Assembly (NCBI GenBank): GCA_021030915.1
Contig: JAGEMR010000205.1
Location: 1 to 37,112 of the forward strand
Direction of reading: 5' to 3'
DNA from: Astrothelium macrocarpum
Taxonomy: Eukaryota > Ascomycota > Dothideomycetes > Trypetheliales > Trypetheliaceae
Length of the DNA: 37,112 bases
Position numbers and translations under genes: made by a program. Shown piece by piece: positions 11,508 through 22,460 of the stretch. The stretch's first letter is position 1; each line of letters starts with the position of its first letter. The notes under the pieces were generated by a model. It was not told the DNA's origin, ran no database searches, and was given only the letters and a program-made list of their open reading frames with translations.

Positions 11508-14500
11508 TCATACATGGGGTGCTGTGTCTTTTTTCATCATCCAACAAATTAGCTTCGAAGCCCATAACAATTTTGATCCCGGAAGCGGTTTGCTCGGTCT
11601 GTTCTCAACTTCACGTAGCCCCTTATTCGCTTTGTTCGCCAAACGCATCAGACCTTGATCAGATAGGTGGAGGCGTATGATGTTTCTGGCCTTTTCATAA
11701 ATGGGTATCGTCTCCCTCACATAAAGATCGGACGACGGTCCTGTCGAACTCCTGAGTCGTCTGTAATCCGTCCTTATGTGGACTTCTTCGTCTATGTTTG
11801 CCCCATTGGCTATCAGTATTTGGAGAGTGTCGTAGAGCATCATTTTGTCATTGAAAGTGGATTTCTTGAGATCATCATACATGACTTGGAGAAAACGGCG
11901 CCAGATGGTGATTTTCTCGCCAAATTCCTGACCGCTCATCTTCTCATTAATACTGGCGCCATGATCAAACAGGAGCTTGATAAAATCTAGTCTCAGTTTC
12001 GTATGGAGCGCAAAGTTCTCAGATGTCAGCGACAAAGCGTGTGCTAACAGTGGCGTCTTCCTGTCGTGGACTAAAGTACTGTCTGCACTCAGCCTGTATT
12101 TTAGAAAAAAGTACAAATTCGCCTCAATAGCTATTCCAAGAAAACCGTTGGTTGTTCGTTGTTTGTTGGGAGGGGAAATGTATGCTTTTTCAGCTTCGCC
12201 CAAATATCCGCGTAACGTCTCAGGACAGTCTCCAGAATCATCTTCGATCCGACTTGCGTAAACCATGATATTCCTTACGCATTCGTCCTTTTTGAAATCC
12301 GGAATTTGAAGTATGGACATGTCCCTGAGCATTGCGAGGAATCCGCGACAAAGCTCAAATTTCGGATCAAACGCTCCTGGAAGGCGAGCCCGGAAAGTGT
12401 CCTGCATGTTCGGTTCGAGAAGATAATCCCGTACAGTTCGATGTAGAAAATCCACCGAAACCCTGTTGCCCAGCCAAAAATTAGATTGGTGTTCTTCATA
12501 CGAAATGTCCACCTCCAAAAGACCCTTACATCTCGCCTGCAGTCGCCTTCGCATGGTATCCAAGATGTATTGGGAGTCGGTAGCCTTCAGCGACACTTTT
12601 TTTGATTTGCCCCTAAAAGCAAACTCCAACGTTTCGCCGTCCAAGTACCACCATGATAACAGAGATAAAGGAGCACGAGCCTCCAAGGCAATCTGGATCT
12701 GCCGTGGTGTAGTATTTTTGTAAATGTCTTCAACAGAATCGAGCATCTGTTGGAAGTAATCTTCCAAAGTCTTCGGCACCTGGCTCAGTCTTCTTTCAAG
12801 ATCTTCCAGTTTATCGGCATTAGTTAGCCCTTGAAGAATGGATTTGACAGCCAAATGGACCCAGAGGAAAACTCCCTTGGCGTCTTCCACAATTTGCTCA
12901 ACGAGACGTTCATATCCAGGATCATGTACTTGATACTCCTGGAATCGGCTCGAACTGAGAAAGTACTCGTTCACGTATTTCCGAATATCCACCATCGTCA
13001 AGTCTTCCAGCCTTAGATACCGGTCTACCATCTGGCCAAATGCGTCCACAAACTCATTCTCCGGTCGACTGGAAACGCAAAGCTTGATGTCAGGGCAGAC
13101 AGATATTTCCTTTAGTACCTGCGCCAATTCTCGATAGTTCCCACCATCAGCCACACTGTATTCGTCTAAGCCATCGATGAAGAGACAGAATCGCACTTTG
13201 CCACTTCCCAACACGACATCCAGCGTCTTAAAGTAATTTAGAAGCTCAGCGCGTGTCCAGGGGTCAGTCTCGCTTGAAAACGAAGTCAATTGCGAATTCT
13301 GTTCCCTGACTTGTTCTATTAGTTCAGGAGCCTCTCGAAAGACTTCAAAGAGCAGGCTCCGCAGCAGGCCCTCTTGCGACCTTTGAAGCTTTGTACCGGA
13401 ATTCCAGAAAAAGAATGTCGCCGTCACAAGTTTTTTACTGCCTGCCCAGAGCCGCAAAAGTCTTACCGTTTCTTGGTGATGGCAGAGAAACTTCATAAGG
13501 GTTGACTTGCCCGAGCCAGGCTTCCCTGAAACCCAGTAAGTGCCTTCTTTGTGCTCTAACCACTCTGTGTAATGAATATTTGGGTGATCTTCCTGCCCAT
13601 CATCTTCGAAAATCCATGTGAAAATATCAGAATATGCGTCTTTAACATTATCATATCGTCTCTTCATTTCTGGAAAAGATAGTCTTTGCAACATAGCTTG
13701 CTCAGAAGCGACTGCTCTGCCTTCACGTGACAAATTCTTCATTGCCATCGCGAGCTCATTCATTTTGCTGGACAAGTTCTCGACGTCAGAATCTCTAATC
13801 GGTTGCTTGTACCTAATTTCCGTCCTATGTTTATTTGAACCACCCTCAATGGGAAACGTTTCGAGGGCGTGCAACGATTTAAAGTGGCCTTCTATTGTAA
13901 CGTTCGATAGCTGTTGCTCTTTTCTTAGCCGCTCCAAAGAGCCAAGGACTTCTTGTTTGAGTGATTGCAATTGTGTTACTCGGTTCATCTCAAAGCGTTC
14001 ATTCTGATCGTCAATGTTGTCCAATGCAACGCGTATCTCAGATTGTTGATCCCTATGTGAATATGTTATGGATCATCCGCAGGGAAACATACGCTCCAAC
14101 AGTTTAACAGATTAAATGGAGGATAATAATGCAGAATGGGTGACTTGACTTTGGAAGTCCAAAAGTCAATATGAAAACATCTTGAATAGCATAGAGTAGA
14201 GCACGGACATTGCTCAAAGATGAGAAACAAAAAACCACTTTGAAAGGGTGAGAAAGAGTCTCGTTGCATGTCAAGACAATGACGTACGACAACAGGACCA
14301 AGGGCAATATCCAGGAACGATCAGCTGTTTAGCTGACATAATGCCCCGTAACTATTATTCAATAGGATTTATAGCTGAGTTCCTCCTTGTCACCGGCCCA
14401 TGTTATGATGGAGATCGTCACTATAGGAAGTATTGCAAAGAATGCTACTTACCGCAGGAGCATCAGGAGATGCGTGTTTAAGTCCCTTTGCAACGAACCG

Positions 14501-14877
14501 AGTTTACCATTGAGTCTTGCGATTTCGCTGTGCTGCCAAACTTCTTGAATTGCAAGCAAAAAACTCTTCCATACGGAACGTTTTCCCCTTTCCTGTAAGG
14601 TGCTTAACACACTCAACAGTTCTTCCGCAACTTCTTGACAGTCAAAGGCGATACGTCTCAGGGTGTGCCCAACATGAGTGGTCCTGCGGGCAGTGGAAAT
14701 CTGGAGTTGTTCGGTTAGATTAGAAATATCCATTGTGATTGTTTGAAGGGCGGAGGTATTCTCTGAAGCGCCTTCTACGGAGCGATAGATTGTCCGTGTC
14801 TCGGATACCAGTTTACAGGTAAAGTCAAGGAATTGGACAATATTCCCTGCAAGACCGAGCGCTGTGAGAGGATCCAT
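11508..14877 (-). CDS. NACHT-domain STAND NTPase (fungal NLR-like protein)
   Basis: Two exons on the minus strand, 14877-14453 and 14052-11508, encode 989 residues. The donor GTAAGT (14452-14447) and acceptor CACATAG (ending 14053) join LLMLLR to DQQSEIRVAL in frame; the 400-nt intron is unusually long here. An ATG 6 nt upstream (14883) would add two residues. The N-terminus MDPLTALGLAGNIVQFLDF is the fungal STAND effector/coiled-coil domain. Then come Walker A GKPGSGKST (K324), FFFWNSGT, and Walker B FCLFIDGLDEY (D435, with D438/E439), as in NACHT proteins of the nephrocystin-3-like type. A helical region with VSVDFLHRTVRDYL follows, as in DUF7791-type fungal NLR-like proteins. No clear WD40, TPR or ankyrin array follows, although LLFDHGASINE and LIANGANIDEE look like degenerate ankyrin units. 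A role in non-self recognition or regulated cell death is inferred from the family. Confidence 0.88.
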
Positions 14878-15220
14878 GACCATGCTGCAAAACCTTGGAT
14901 GAGAACTGCCAGAGCTTCGATACGTCGAAATCGTCTAATGAACAGCAATGGGGAAGGTGCGTCGACCACGCTTTTGGATTGAAACCACTGTACCACTCTA
15001 GCACGCAACTCTAAATGTCTGAAGCCTTACAAAATCACGGATATAGCGTGTGCGATTGGAAAGGGTCTGCATAGCACTTGGGCGATGCAGATAAGTAGAA
15101 CTTCGCGGATAAGGCTGAGAAAATTTGAGCAAGTGCACTTATCTCGCCGTTCACCCTTTGGTGTTCTTGATCATCTAATTGGGATCGGTGGCTAACTTAT
15201 TTGAGAGTAGTGGACGGAGC
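14878..15220. other. Promoter interval between NACHT gene and transposon island
   Basis: These 343 bp separate the NACHT start codon from the outer end of the large transposon. The sequence is of normal composition, and no gene is seen. It must hold the 5' UTR and proximal promoter of the minus-strand NACHT gene. Confidence 0.5.
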
Positions 15221-15233
15221 GCCATAGCGGATA
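15221..15233 (+). repeat. Outer 13 bp of the large element's left TIR
   Basis: GCCATAGCGGATA is the inverse complement, with one transition, of TATCCGTTATGGC at 21473-21485. It ends in the TA (15232-15233) at which the Fot1/pogo element inserted; the TIR resumes after that element's second TA at 17401-17402. Confidence 0.7.
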
Positions 15234-15296
15234 GGAGTAGTCCCGGCTCCGTGCACGGCCCGGCTGCGTGCACACCTCGAATTTCGCTCAACACCA
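15234..15296 (+). repeat. Left TIR of nested Fot1/pogo element, with two 17-bp-spaced motifs
   Basis: Contains CTCCGTGCACG at 15247-15257 and CTGCGTGCACA at 15264-15274, start points 17 bp apart. The inverted copy is at 17339-17400. The paired motifs are good candidates for transposase binding sites. Confidence 0.8.
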
Positions 15297-15325
15297 CGAA
15301 TTCGTACACGAATTACACCACCAAT

Positions 15326-17237
15326 ATGAGCTCAATTGAGGAGGCGATTACTGCAGCAAATGCGCAGAAGTTTCCTAATTACAGCCAGATAACGAAAATT
15401 CATGGAATCGACAGAATTACATTATCGTGGCGTCATAGAGATGTTATCACGGATTCAAAAACAATTCAATTTAAATCTCATATCAAATTTTCATAATAAT
15501 AGGAAATTATTTTAATTAAATGAATTAATATATTTATAAATCGTGGAATTTCATCATTTAATTGAATGTTACGAAATTTTGTTATTGAAATTGATAAAAT
15601 TGAGCTGGAACGAAACTGGCAGAAATCCTTTATAAAATGTCATATAAATAAATTGAAATCAGTCTTTTTAATAACTTTTAATTTTACACGAAAAAAGACA
15701 GATAATTTCAATCAATTATAATTTTATTTTGAATTGATATTAATCCTTAATTTATATTATTTTCATATTAATATTTATTTAGGTATTTCAAAAAATGAAA
15801 TAATACGACATTCTTCCGTATAATATATATAATATGAATGAAAAAGACTTTATTATTGGCCAGTTTATAAAACAACGTCGTATTTTTATCAAATCAGTAT
15901 ATGAAAGTGGTTTATTTCATGGGTCAGGAACAGATAATTCGCGTAAATGGATTACTATTTTGATAACAATTTGTATGGACGGAATAAATTTGCCTCCTTT
16001 ATTTATCTATGATTCGAAAACGAATTCATTTCAGAATTTCTGGTTTTAAGATTTCGATCTAATTATCCATAATTGTAATTTCATATCATCATTATCAGAC
16101 TGGACGAATGATACAATTGGATATATTTGATTAAAGAAGGTGTTTGATAAATATATCAAAATTAAATTGAAAGATATAAAATATTACCATCTTTTGATAA
16201 TGGATGGCCACGGAAATCATATAATAATGAAATTCCTCAATTATTATTATCATAATCGAATTCTGATAATGATTTATTCTTCTTATTCGATTCATCGCCT
16301 CCAATCGTTAAATATGAATTTATTCAATCTATTAGCCATATATTATTCCAATTATTTAGACGAATGGATATATCAAATATAAGATATCAGCCATTTCATT
16401 AAAAATACTTTTTTTGGGCTATTTTGGCAGATATATTAGTAAATATTTATTATTGAAAATATCATTAATAAATGATTTCAAACCGGATTTTATTCATTTA
16501 ATCTAATTATAATATTTAATCAAATATCAATTCAACGGTCGGAATATCATCGTAAGAATTCAATAAATTCAGAATCCTCTATGAGGATTATAAATATTTA
16601 TTGGCGTTATCTGAGATTAAATTTGGAATCATATATGAATCTTCAATTCATAAAAAAATTGGATCAATTTACAGTCAAATATATAAAAATAGAAATCGAG
16701 AATAATATCATCAAATATGAGAATAAGAATCTCAGAAAAATAATGAAATATAAATAAAAACGTATAAAATATCGTAAGATTATGAAAATGCCTATTGAAT
16801 ATAGTGGAACGGTATTCTGGAATCCCATTAAAATACAATTCCATCGTGAACAATTAGAATAAAAGGAATAGAAGGAGGAGTATAAAAAATAATAACAGGA
16901 AATTAAAAAGATAAAAAAATAAACTGTTAAATAAATTGAATTTGAGATGAAAATTGAACGTCAACACACCCGTGAGGAAACTCAGTAGAAGCGTCAGCAA
17001 CAGTATGAAATTGAGAAGCAGCAGAAATAGAAGATTCAGAAACAGAAGGCTATTTCGAAACAGCTATGAAATGAGATAAAATAGAATAAAATATCAAAAC
17101 GCAATATTATTACATTAATTGAAAAATTTCAAAATGTGGTGTTAGATATTGATGAGCCTTTGAATGAACTGAATACGGCTTCTCATTCTATTCGTCCTCA
17201 GCATCAACATAAACGTCCACAGCGCTTCAATAATTAA
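15326..17237 (+). pseudogene. Broken Fot1/pogo DDE transposase (nested element)
   Basis: The intact start at 15326, MSSIEEAITAANAQKFPNYS followed by ITKIHGIDRITLSWRH, is the helix-turn-helix N-terminus of this family. The catalytic region is recognisable at 15834-16049 (NEKDFIIGQFIK, GTDNSRKWITILITICMDG) and 16140-16382 (YYHLLIMDGHGNH, SIHRLQSLNMNLFNLL). The C-terminus reads DIDEPLNELNTASHSIRPQ up to the stop at 17235-17237. Two catalytic Asp positions are Asn: MNEK where the family has MDEK, and SLNM where it has PLDV. Both are G-to-A type changes. Stops interrupt the frame repeatedly, and the phase changes between the N-terminus and 15834, so no functional protein is possible. Confidence 0.85.
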
Positions 17238-17338
17238 ATTTAACGGTAATATTTATTCGCATAAATTTCAGCTACATTTTAAAATTAATCTCACTTTAAT
17301 TATTATTGTGGTTATTGAATTAAATGAATTCGAATCTA

Positions 17339-17400
17339 TGGTGTTGAGAATTTGGTGGGTGTGCACGGAGCGTGCCTGTGCACGGAGCCGGGACTACTCC
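17339..17400 (-). repeat. Right TIR of nested Fot1/pogo element
   Basis: Inverted copy of 15234-15296. On the plus strand TGTGCACGGAG occurs at 17360-17370 and again at 17377-17387, the same 17-bp spacing as at the left end. Confidence 0.8.
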
Positions 17401-17402
17401 TA

Positions 17403-17537
17403 GTAGCTCAAAACGGCTCATAATTTCGCCGAAAATGTTCCGCACACACAAATCCCCACCAAATTTACATGGTGGTGAGAATTTATCAAAACAAATCCGC
17501 ATTTTTAGTTCTTATTGTCTAATTCGGAAAATATGAA
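17403..17537 (+). repeat. Inner 135 bp of the large element's left TIR
   Basis: Starts GTAGCTCAAAACGGC and matches the inverse complement of 21338-21472 over all 135 bp. I count about six differences, all transitions and no gaps. Composition stays near normal, unlike the adjoining interior. Confidence 0.85.
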
Positions 17538-17639
17538 ACTGAAATTATTCAAATTTGACTCTCAACGAGGTGTTTGACCATCTCGTTTATCCAAATCAGA
17601 CTGTTTCGAGAGCCGGCCACTTCGTATTATCCTTGCTGA

Positions 17640-17835
17640 ACCTCTTGAACCTTCTGAGCCTTTTGCTGAATCTCCTGAGGCTGCTGAACGACCTTCTGAG
17701 GCTTTTGAACGACCTCCTCTTGAACCTGCTGTTATTAAACCTCCTTCTGAACCTGTTATTGAGCCTCCTCCTGAGCCTGTTATTGAACCTCCTCCTGAAT
17801 CTATTATTTCCAAATCTCCTTCTAAATCTGTTATA
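17640..17835 (+). repeat. Pro/Glu-rich coding tandem repeat (24-bp period) inside transposon relic
   Basis: In one plus-strand frame this reads as EPSEPF...RPPLEP...PPSEPVIEPPPEPVIE and onward. Units of 24 bp start at 17740, 17764 and 17788, with a decayed fourth at 17812; the eight-residue unit is PP-x-EPVIE. Upstream, the frame meets a TGA at about 17573, which could derive from CGA. The leucine-rich frame in another phase is a by-product of the CCT/CTT-rich codons. It probably belonged to a protein of the host element; its function is unknown. Confidence 0.55.
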
Positions 17836-17849
17836 ATTCCTTTTTCTGA

Positions 17850-20800
17850 ATTTATTTTCTATTGTTTATTGGTGGAACGATTCATAATTTCGCTGAAGAA
17901 TGGTAAATTTGATAAAATCGATTCAGATAAATCGCGGCTAATTCGATTTTCAGCCGTTTGATTTTCAATTATTTAATTTTCAGCTATTTTATAAAATCGT
18001 TATTTTGATCGTTTTCATCGGAGATCAGAAGATGAATCTGATAATGATAATGATCGTTTGAAGGTCTGAAATTAATCTAATTAGAATAGAATTTAATTAA
18101 TTAAATTATATTTACATCATTTTGACTGAAATTAGATGACATTCGAAATTCTTTATTTTTTATTTTATATAACCGAATGAACAAATTATTCTTTATTATA
18201 TTTCGAATCTCCTATTTGACCTTCTTTGGAATCTCATTCTTCTAATGAATTTCAAACTTCTCCTATTTATTATTATCAAAAAATGTATACAAATACACAG
18301 TATATATATTCGATTTTTTATTTTGAAAACACATTTCGAATAATTCATAAAAATTATGATATTGAAATTCGTTCATATCGAATTCCATAAAACCAATAAT
18401 AGAAATTTTGGCTATTTATTTAATAATTAATTGATGAATAATAATTAATTCATTAAAAGATTTATGAATAATTATTTTTATTATCTTTTTATTATTAATT
18501 TTTTGAAAATAATTCAATAAAATATTAATAAATAAATCGTAATTATTAAAAAAATTAATATTAGAAAAATTCATTCAATTTTTTATCTGGAATAATTTGA
18601 TCAATTCATATTTTAATTCTGATTTAACGATTTCGTAATTTAGAATACCAGTATTTATTCGATCAAAAATAGAAACGGAAATAATATGAATATTAATAAT
18701 TAATAAAGAAACTGATCCAGATTATGATATCTGAGAATCTGAACCTATTCGTGTCAGATCTAGATTAACGCCGGTATATGATTGATTTGGATTCTTTCTT
18801 GATATGGAAATAATAGATTATTGATGCTGAAATTCAGCCTCTTTCGTTCGCTGAATACGCCGTGGGTCATGAGCGCTGGCAATATCACCGGCAGTAACGA
18901 TTCCAGAAACAGTAACAAAGCCTCCGGAAATACGTCCGAATTGGCTGTCCACCGAAATAGACTATGAAGGAGATTGAATTGATGAAGGAGATCGATTTGA
19001 TGGTGGAGGAATAGTCTCAGGATTTTCAATTTTACAATAACGACACCAGATCCAGCCCTCGAAAATTGGATCTCCAATATATATGAGAATTCCTGATCAT
19101 TTAGAATAAAAACCGTTCTATGATATTGAAAAATTTGAATATGAATTTATTTCAAAATTTTTTACAAAATTTTTCTGAATTTTTATAAATGATTGATTAT
19201 TCTATAAAAATCGAAATCCATTCTTATTAATAAATTATATAAAATAGAAGATTAAAAATATTAAAATTCTTCCAATTTAGCCGAAGATTTGAAGAATATG
19301 ATAAATGAAGATATATATGATCGTATATGAATATATATATCAATATAAAATAAATTAATTTTGATAGAAAATTTGCCTATTTTATATAAATGATATATTA
19401 ATTCATATAAAAGAATCAATATATCTTAAAAAATATCGTTTTTATACTGATTTTTTAATCTAAAAATATCGGTTTCTTTTTTTTTATATAAATTATATAA
19501 AAAAAAAAAATTTTCAGTATTTTTTAAAACGAAATTTATTTGATATTAAAATTGATCTAATATAATCTGATATTTTATATTATTTTATTTAAATTTTTAA
19601 AATCAATTTTTTTTAAATTTTCTGAATTGATTTCAGAATCAAAAATTTTATTTCTTTTATTTATTCTATTCATAAATAATTCACTGTTATTATTCTGAAA
19701 TTATTTAATAATATATTCTGGTGGAATATAATTCGTTATTTTATATGAAAGAATTAATTTTTATAATTTAGAATTCTGATTATTAATAATCATATGATTT
19801 AAAAATATTTCTTATAATAGAAGATAAATATACGTATGAGGCCGCAACTGCTGATTGATGTCGAATTATTCAAATTCGAATTGGATGATAATTATAATAT
19901 CATTAGATTAATTTTGATTCTGAAATTATTAATAATATCATTCGTATATGATTAAAGAAAGATATATATCAAAATTTATTCAGAATTAATTTCATTTATC
20001 ATTATTTATTTATCAATAATAATGAATTCATTATATTCGTCTATAATTTCTTATCATGAATCAATTATATCAGATTTAATATTAATTTAATAATCTTCTA
20101 TATCATTCGTAATTGAATGGGCCTATAAAAAGAATGATTTATCAGAAATAATATGATTCTATCACTATTTTCGTATTATATGACTATTTCAAATTCTCAT
20201 AAAATTATAAATAATCTGACGAATAATAGAAAAATAAATAATTTATAATATAATTCATTTAATAGAATTATTATGATATAAATTATTTTTTTCGAATTAT
20301 TTGAAATATATCTTCTATTTATTTATAAAAATTTTAATAAATTGATTTTATCAAATTTCAATTCGTTGATTTATTTTATTAATATTATATCAAATAATAT
20401 CAATAAAAAAAAGATCATATTTATCAAACGAAATTCGCTAGATTTGATAATAAATATCAATTATTATTATTATCTCTATATTTCAATTATATCGAACGAT
20501 TTCAGATTAAAATTTATATTTATTTATTATATCAAGATATTATTTATAGATATTAATTTGAATAAAAGCGTTTACGTCAATATATATCCAAATAATGAAT
20601 TTTGAATATAAATCAATAATAATATATATTTCTATTCTGTATTATTTCAGTTTATAATGAATATCAATCGATTAAATACGATTCGGGCTATTAGAAATAT
20701 AAGAAATTCGGTTTATATTACACTTCTGATTATGATATTAAGGTCTATATGAATAAATTCGATAAAGAATATTTCAAAAACGATTTCGTGAAATGGATAT

Positions 20801-21337
20801 TCGTAATGAAGAACGAATATATATATATAATAGCTCACGACTGTAATTCTCGATATGGCCCTATTATATTTTATATCTGATAATTTGTTCAATTTATTGA
20901 TTCTTCTATTCAATATTTTTATTAGTAATTCTTCGGCGAATATCCCAGAAATATTTTAATTTTTAAAAATAATTTAATTTTAAATAGAAGCCGTATTATT
21001 GAAAAATAAAAATTATTTTCTTATCAGATCAATTAAAATCAAAATATATCAAAATCATAAATATATAAATTATTGATTTTTTTTTCGAATCCATTTTTGA
21101 TTATTTTAATAGATTCCATTATTTGAACCGTTTTTTTAATGTATTAATTGATAATGAATTTAATTCTTTCTGTTATTATAGCCATTTTAATATCTTTTCG
21201 TTCGCTGATCCAGTTTCATAACGGTCGATTATTTTATGGCGAAAATGCTCAAAAAATAATGAAGAACGAGGCATAAGATGTTATAAACGTTCTGAACAGA
21301 ACAATTAATAAAATATCAAATTTTTACACACAGAAGC
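17850..21337. repeat. RIP-like AT-rich interior of large element
   Basis: Very low GC by eye (many 60-bp lines hold under 12 G or C). Poly-A/T runs are frequent and stops occur in all six frames. Readable islands persist at 18840-19060 and 20690-20880. I recognise no domain in them and support no intact gene. Confidence 0.7.
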
Positions 21338-21485
21338 TTCATATTTTCCGAATTAGATAATAAGAGCTAGAAATGCGGATTTGTTTTGATAAATTCTCAC
21401 CATCATATAAATTTGGTGGGGATTTGTGTGTGCGGAACATTTTCGGCGAAATTATGAGCCGTTTTGAGCCACTATCCGTTATGGC
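21338..21485 (-). repeat. Right TIR of the large element (148 bp)
   Basis: Inverse complement of 17403-17537 plus 15221-15233, apart from about seven transitions. It ends TATCCGTTATGGC at 21485. The downstream flank shows no exact duplicate of the left flank. Confidence 0.82.
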
Positions 21486-22460
21486 CGACCGAGGTAGTGA
21501 CAGATGCAATCTCCGACCCCTGGTTCTGCCTACCCATGCGACTAGGATTGCTGCCACCGATGATATGCAACAATTCTGCTATTAGATTTATCAGATCTAA
21601 GAATTGTAGGGAAACGTGCACGAACCAATATAAAAAAAGAATAACTAGAAAGAGGAAAGCGAATCAACAAGAGCTCGGGCAGCAGGAGTCATACCCAACT
21701 CTATGGTCACAGTGTAGCTTGAAAGCTGATGATGCCAGCCGACACACCATATCCGATTCAACAAAAGCTGCATTTAGAAAACAAATATGCTATACTAGGC
21801 ATCAAATTTAGGATGCATTTATTCTTCACAGTAGAGAACAACAGACTTCACCAGTGAATGACTCTGGTGCAATCTGGGCAGCAAAATTAAGGAGGACATA
21901 GGCAATTACTCAGAAGGGACGCTCCATTCCATTGCTACATGAGCCTACTTGTGCTAAAAGCTAGTCAAAGCTCATGTCAGAGATATCTCTATTATCAAAA
22001 GAGCTAATGATATTATCCGCTATGCAATATCCAATGATCCCCTACGTAAAGTTGTCGTCAACGACATTTGACCTGCCAGTCGTTGCGAAAAAGGAGATAT
22101 TTTCCTCCAGCCAAAATCAACGAGATCTCTCCATCCAGCATCCAAATATTATGCAATTCCCGCATCATCCTCCCACCACATGATCCACGATTAGCTTTGG
22201 ATTTTCAAATTTGATCACTCCACCGCTGAACACCGGCCCAATGTAAACTAACAATGCTACAATATAACGTTGCCGATCTGTCAGGCAAGGTATCAAAAAA
22301 GAGATGCCAAAAGTAAGATTATAGCCTGAACAAGAAATATACAGAAAAAGAGTATTTCTAACAATCTCTTCCCGCCGGCTTGGAGTAATTACAGACGTCG
22401 GGGGAAGAGGAGATGGTATAGAAAGAGAAGATGGAATATCGGTGACGTGAATTTGCCTTG
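21486..22460. other. Intergenic, about 0.98 kb
   Basis: Normal composition resumes immediately after the transposon. Short frames (for example within 21464-21811) have no recognisable features. The distal part should hold the 3' UTR of the minus-strand EGF-like gene. Confidence 0.5.

Larger units (their letters stand above)
15234..17400 (+). mobile_element. Fot1/pogo-type (Tc1/mariner superfamily) transposon, RIP-degraded, nested
   Basis: This 2167-bp element begins GGAGTAGTCCCGG and ends CCGGGACTACTCC. It is flanked by TA on both sides (15232-15233 and 17401-17402), the target duplication expected of the pogo group. Terminal inverted repeats of about 62 bp (15234-15296 and 17339-17400) match with a few differences and an indel. 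It carries a broken transposase on the plus strand. The left 250 bp keep normal composition, whereas the middle is very AT-rich. It lies inside the left TIR of the larger element, so it inserted later. Confidence 0.87.
15221..21485. mobile_element. Long-TIR DNA transposon relic, interrupted by a nested Fot1/pogo element
   Basis: An inverted repeat of about 148 bp bounds this unit. The right copy is 21338-21485. The left copy is split into 15221-15233 and 17403-17537 by the nested element at 15234-17400. Without the insertion and its duplicated TA the element is about 4.1 kb. The interior (about 17.85-21.3 kb) is extremely AT-rich and carries stops in all frames. Readable fragments include a Pro/Glu-rich repeat near 17640-17835 and a plus-strand stretch near 20700-20878 encoding YTSDYDIKVYMNKFDKEYF and related residues. 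I cannot assign the superfamily. Long TIRs would suit a Mutator-like element, but I find no clean 8-11 bp target duplication outside the ends. Confidence 0.7.

Noticed and set aside
11287..11565. 92-codon minus-strand frame overlapping the end of the NACHT gene
   Set aside because: It reads as plausible protein, but the candidate GTATGA donor at 11513 with nearby AG acceptors gives the wrong phase, and there is no independent start context. It could be a frameshifted former C-terminus, but I cannot support it.
17555..17836. Leucine-rich LLNLL-type frame, possible LRR
   Set aside because: It is the off-phase reading of the CCT/CTT-rich Pro/Glu repeat; spacing does not fit any LRR consensus.
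18760..19077. Minus-strand 105-codon frame in the AT-rich island, including a neighbouring phase with a CRYC motif
   Set aside because: Both strands look superficially coding after RIP. No family resemblance was found and stops interrupt the alternative phases.
15205..21500. Target-site duplication for the large element (GGACGGAGC left versus CGACCGAGG right)
   Set aside because: Three mismatches in nine, and the alternative GAGAGTAGTGGAC/GAGGTAGTGAC needs gaps. Not convincing enough to call.
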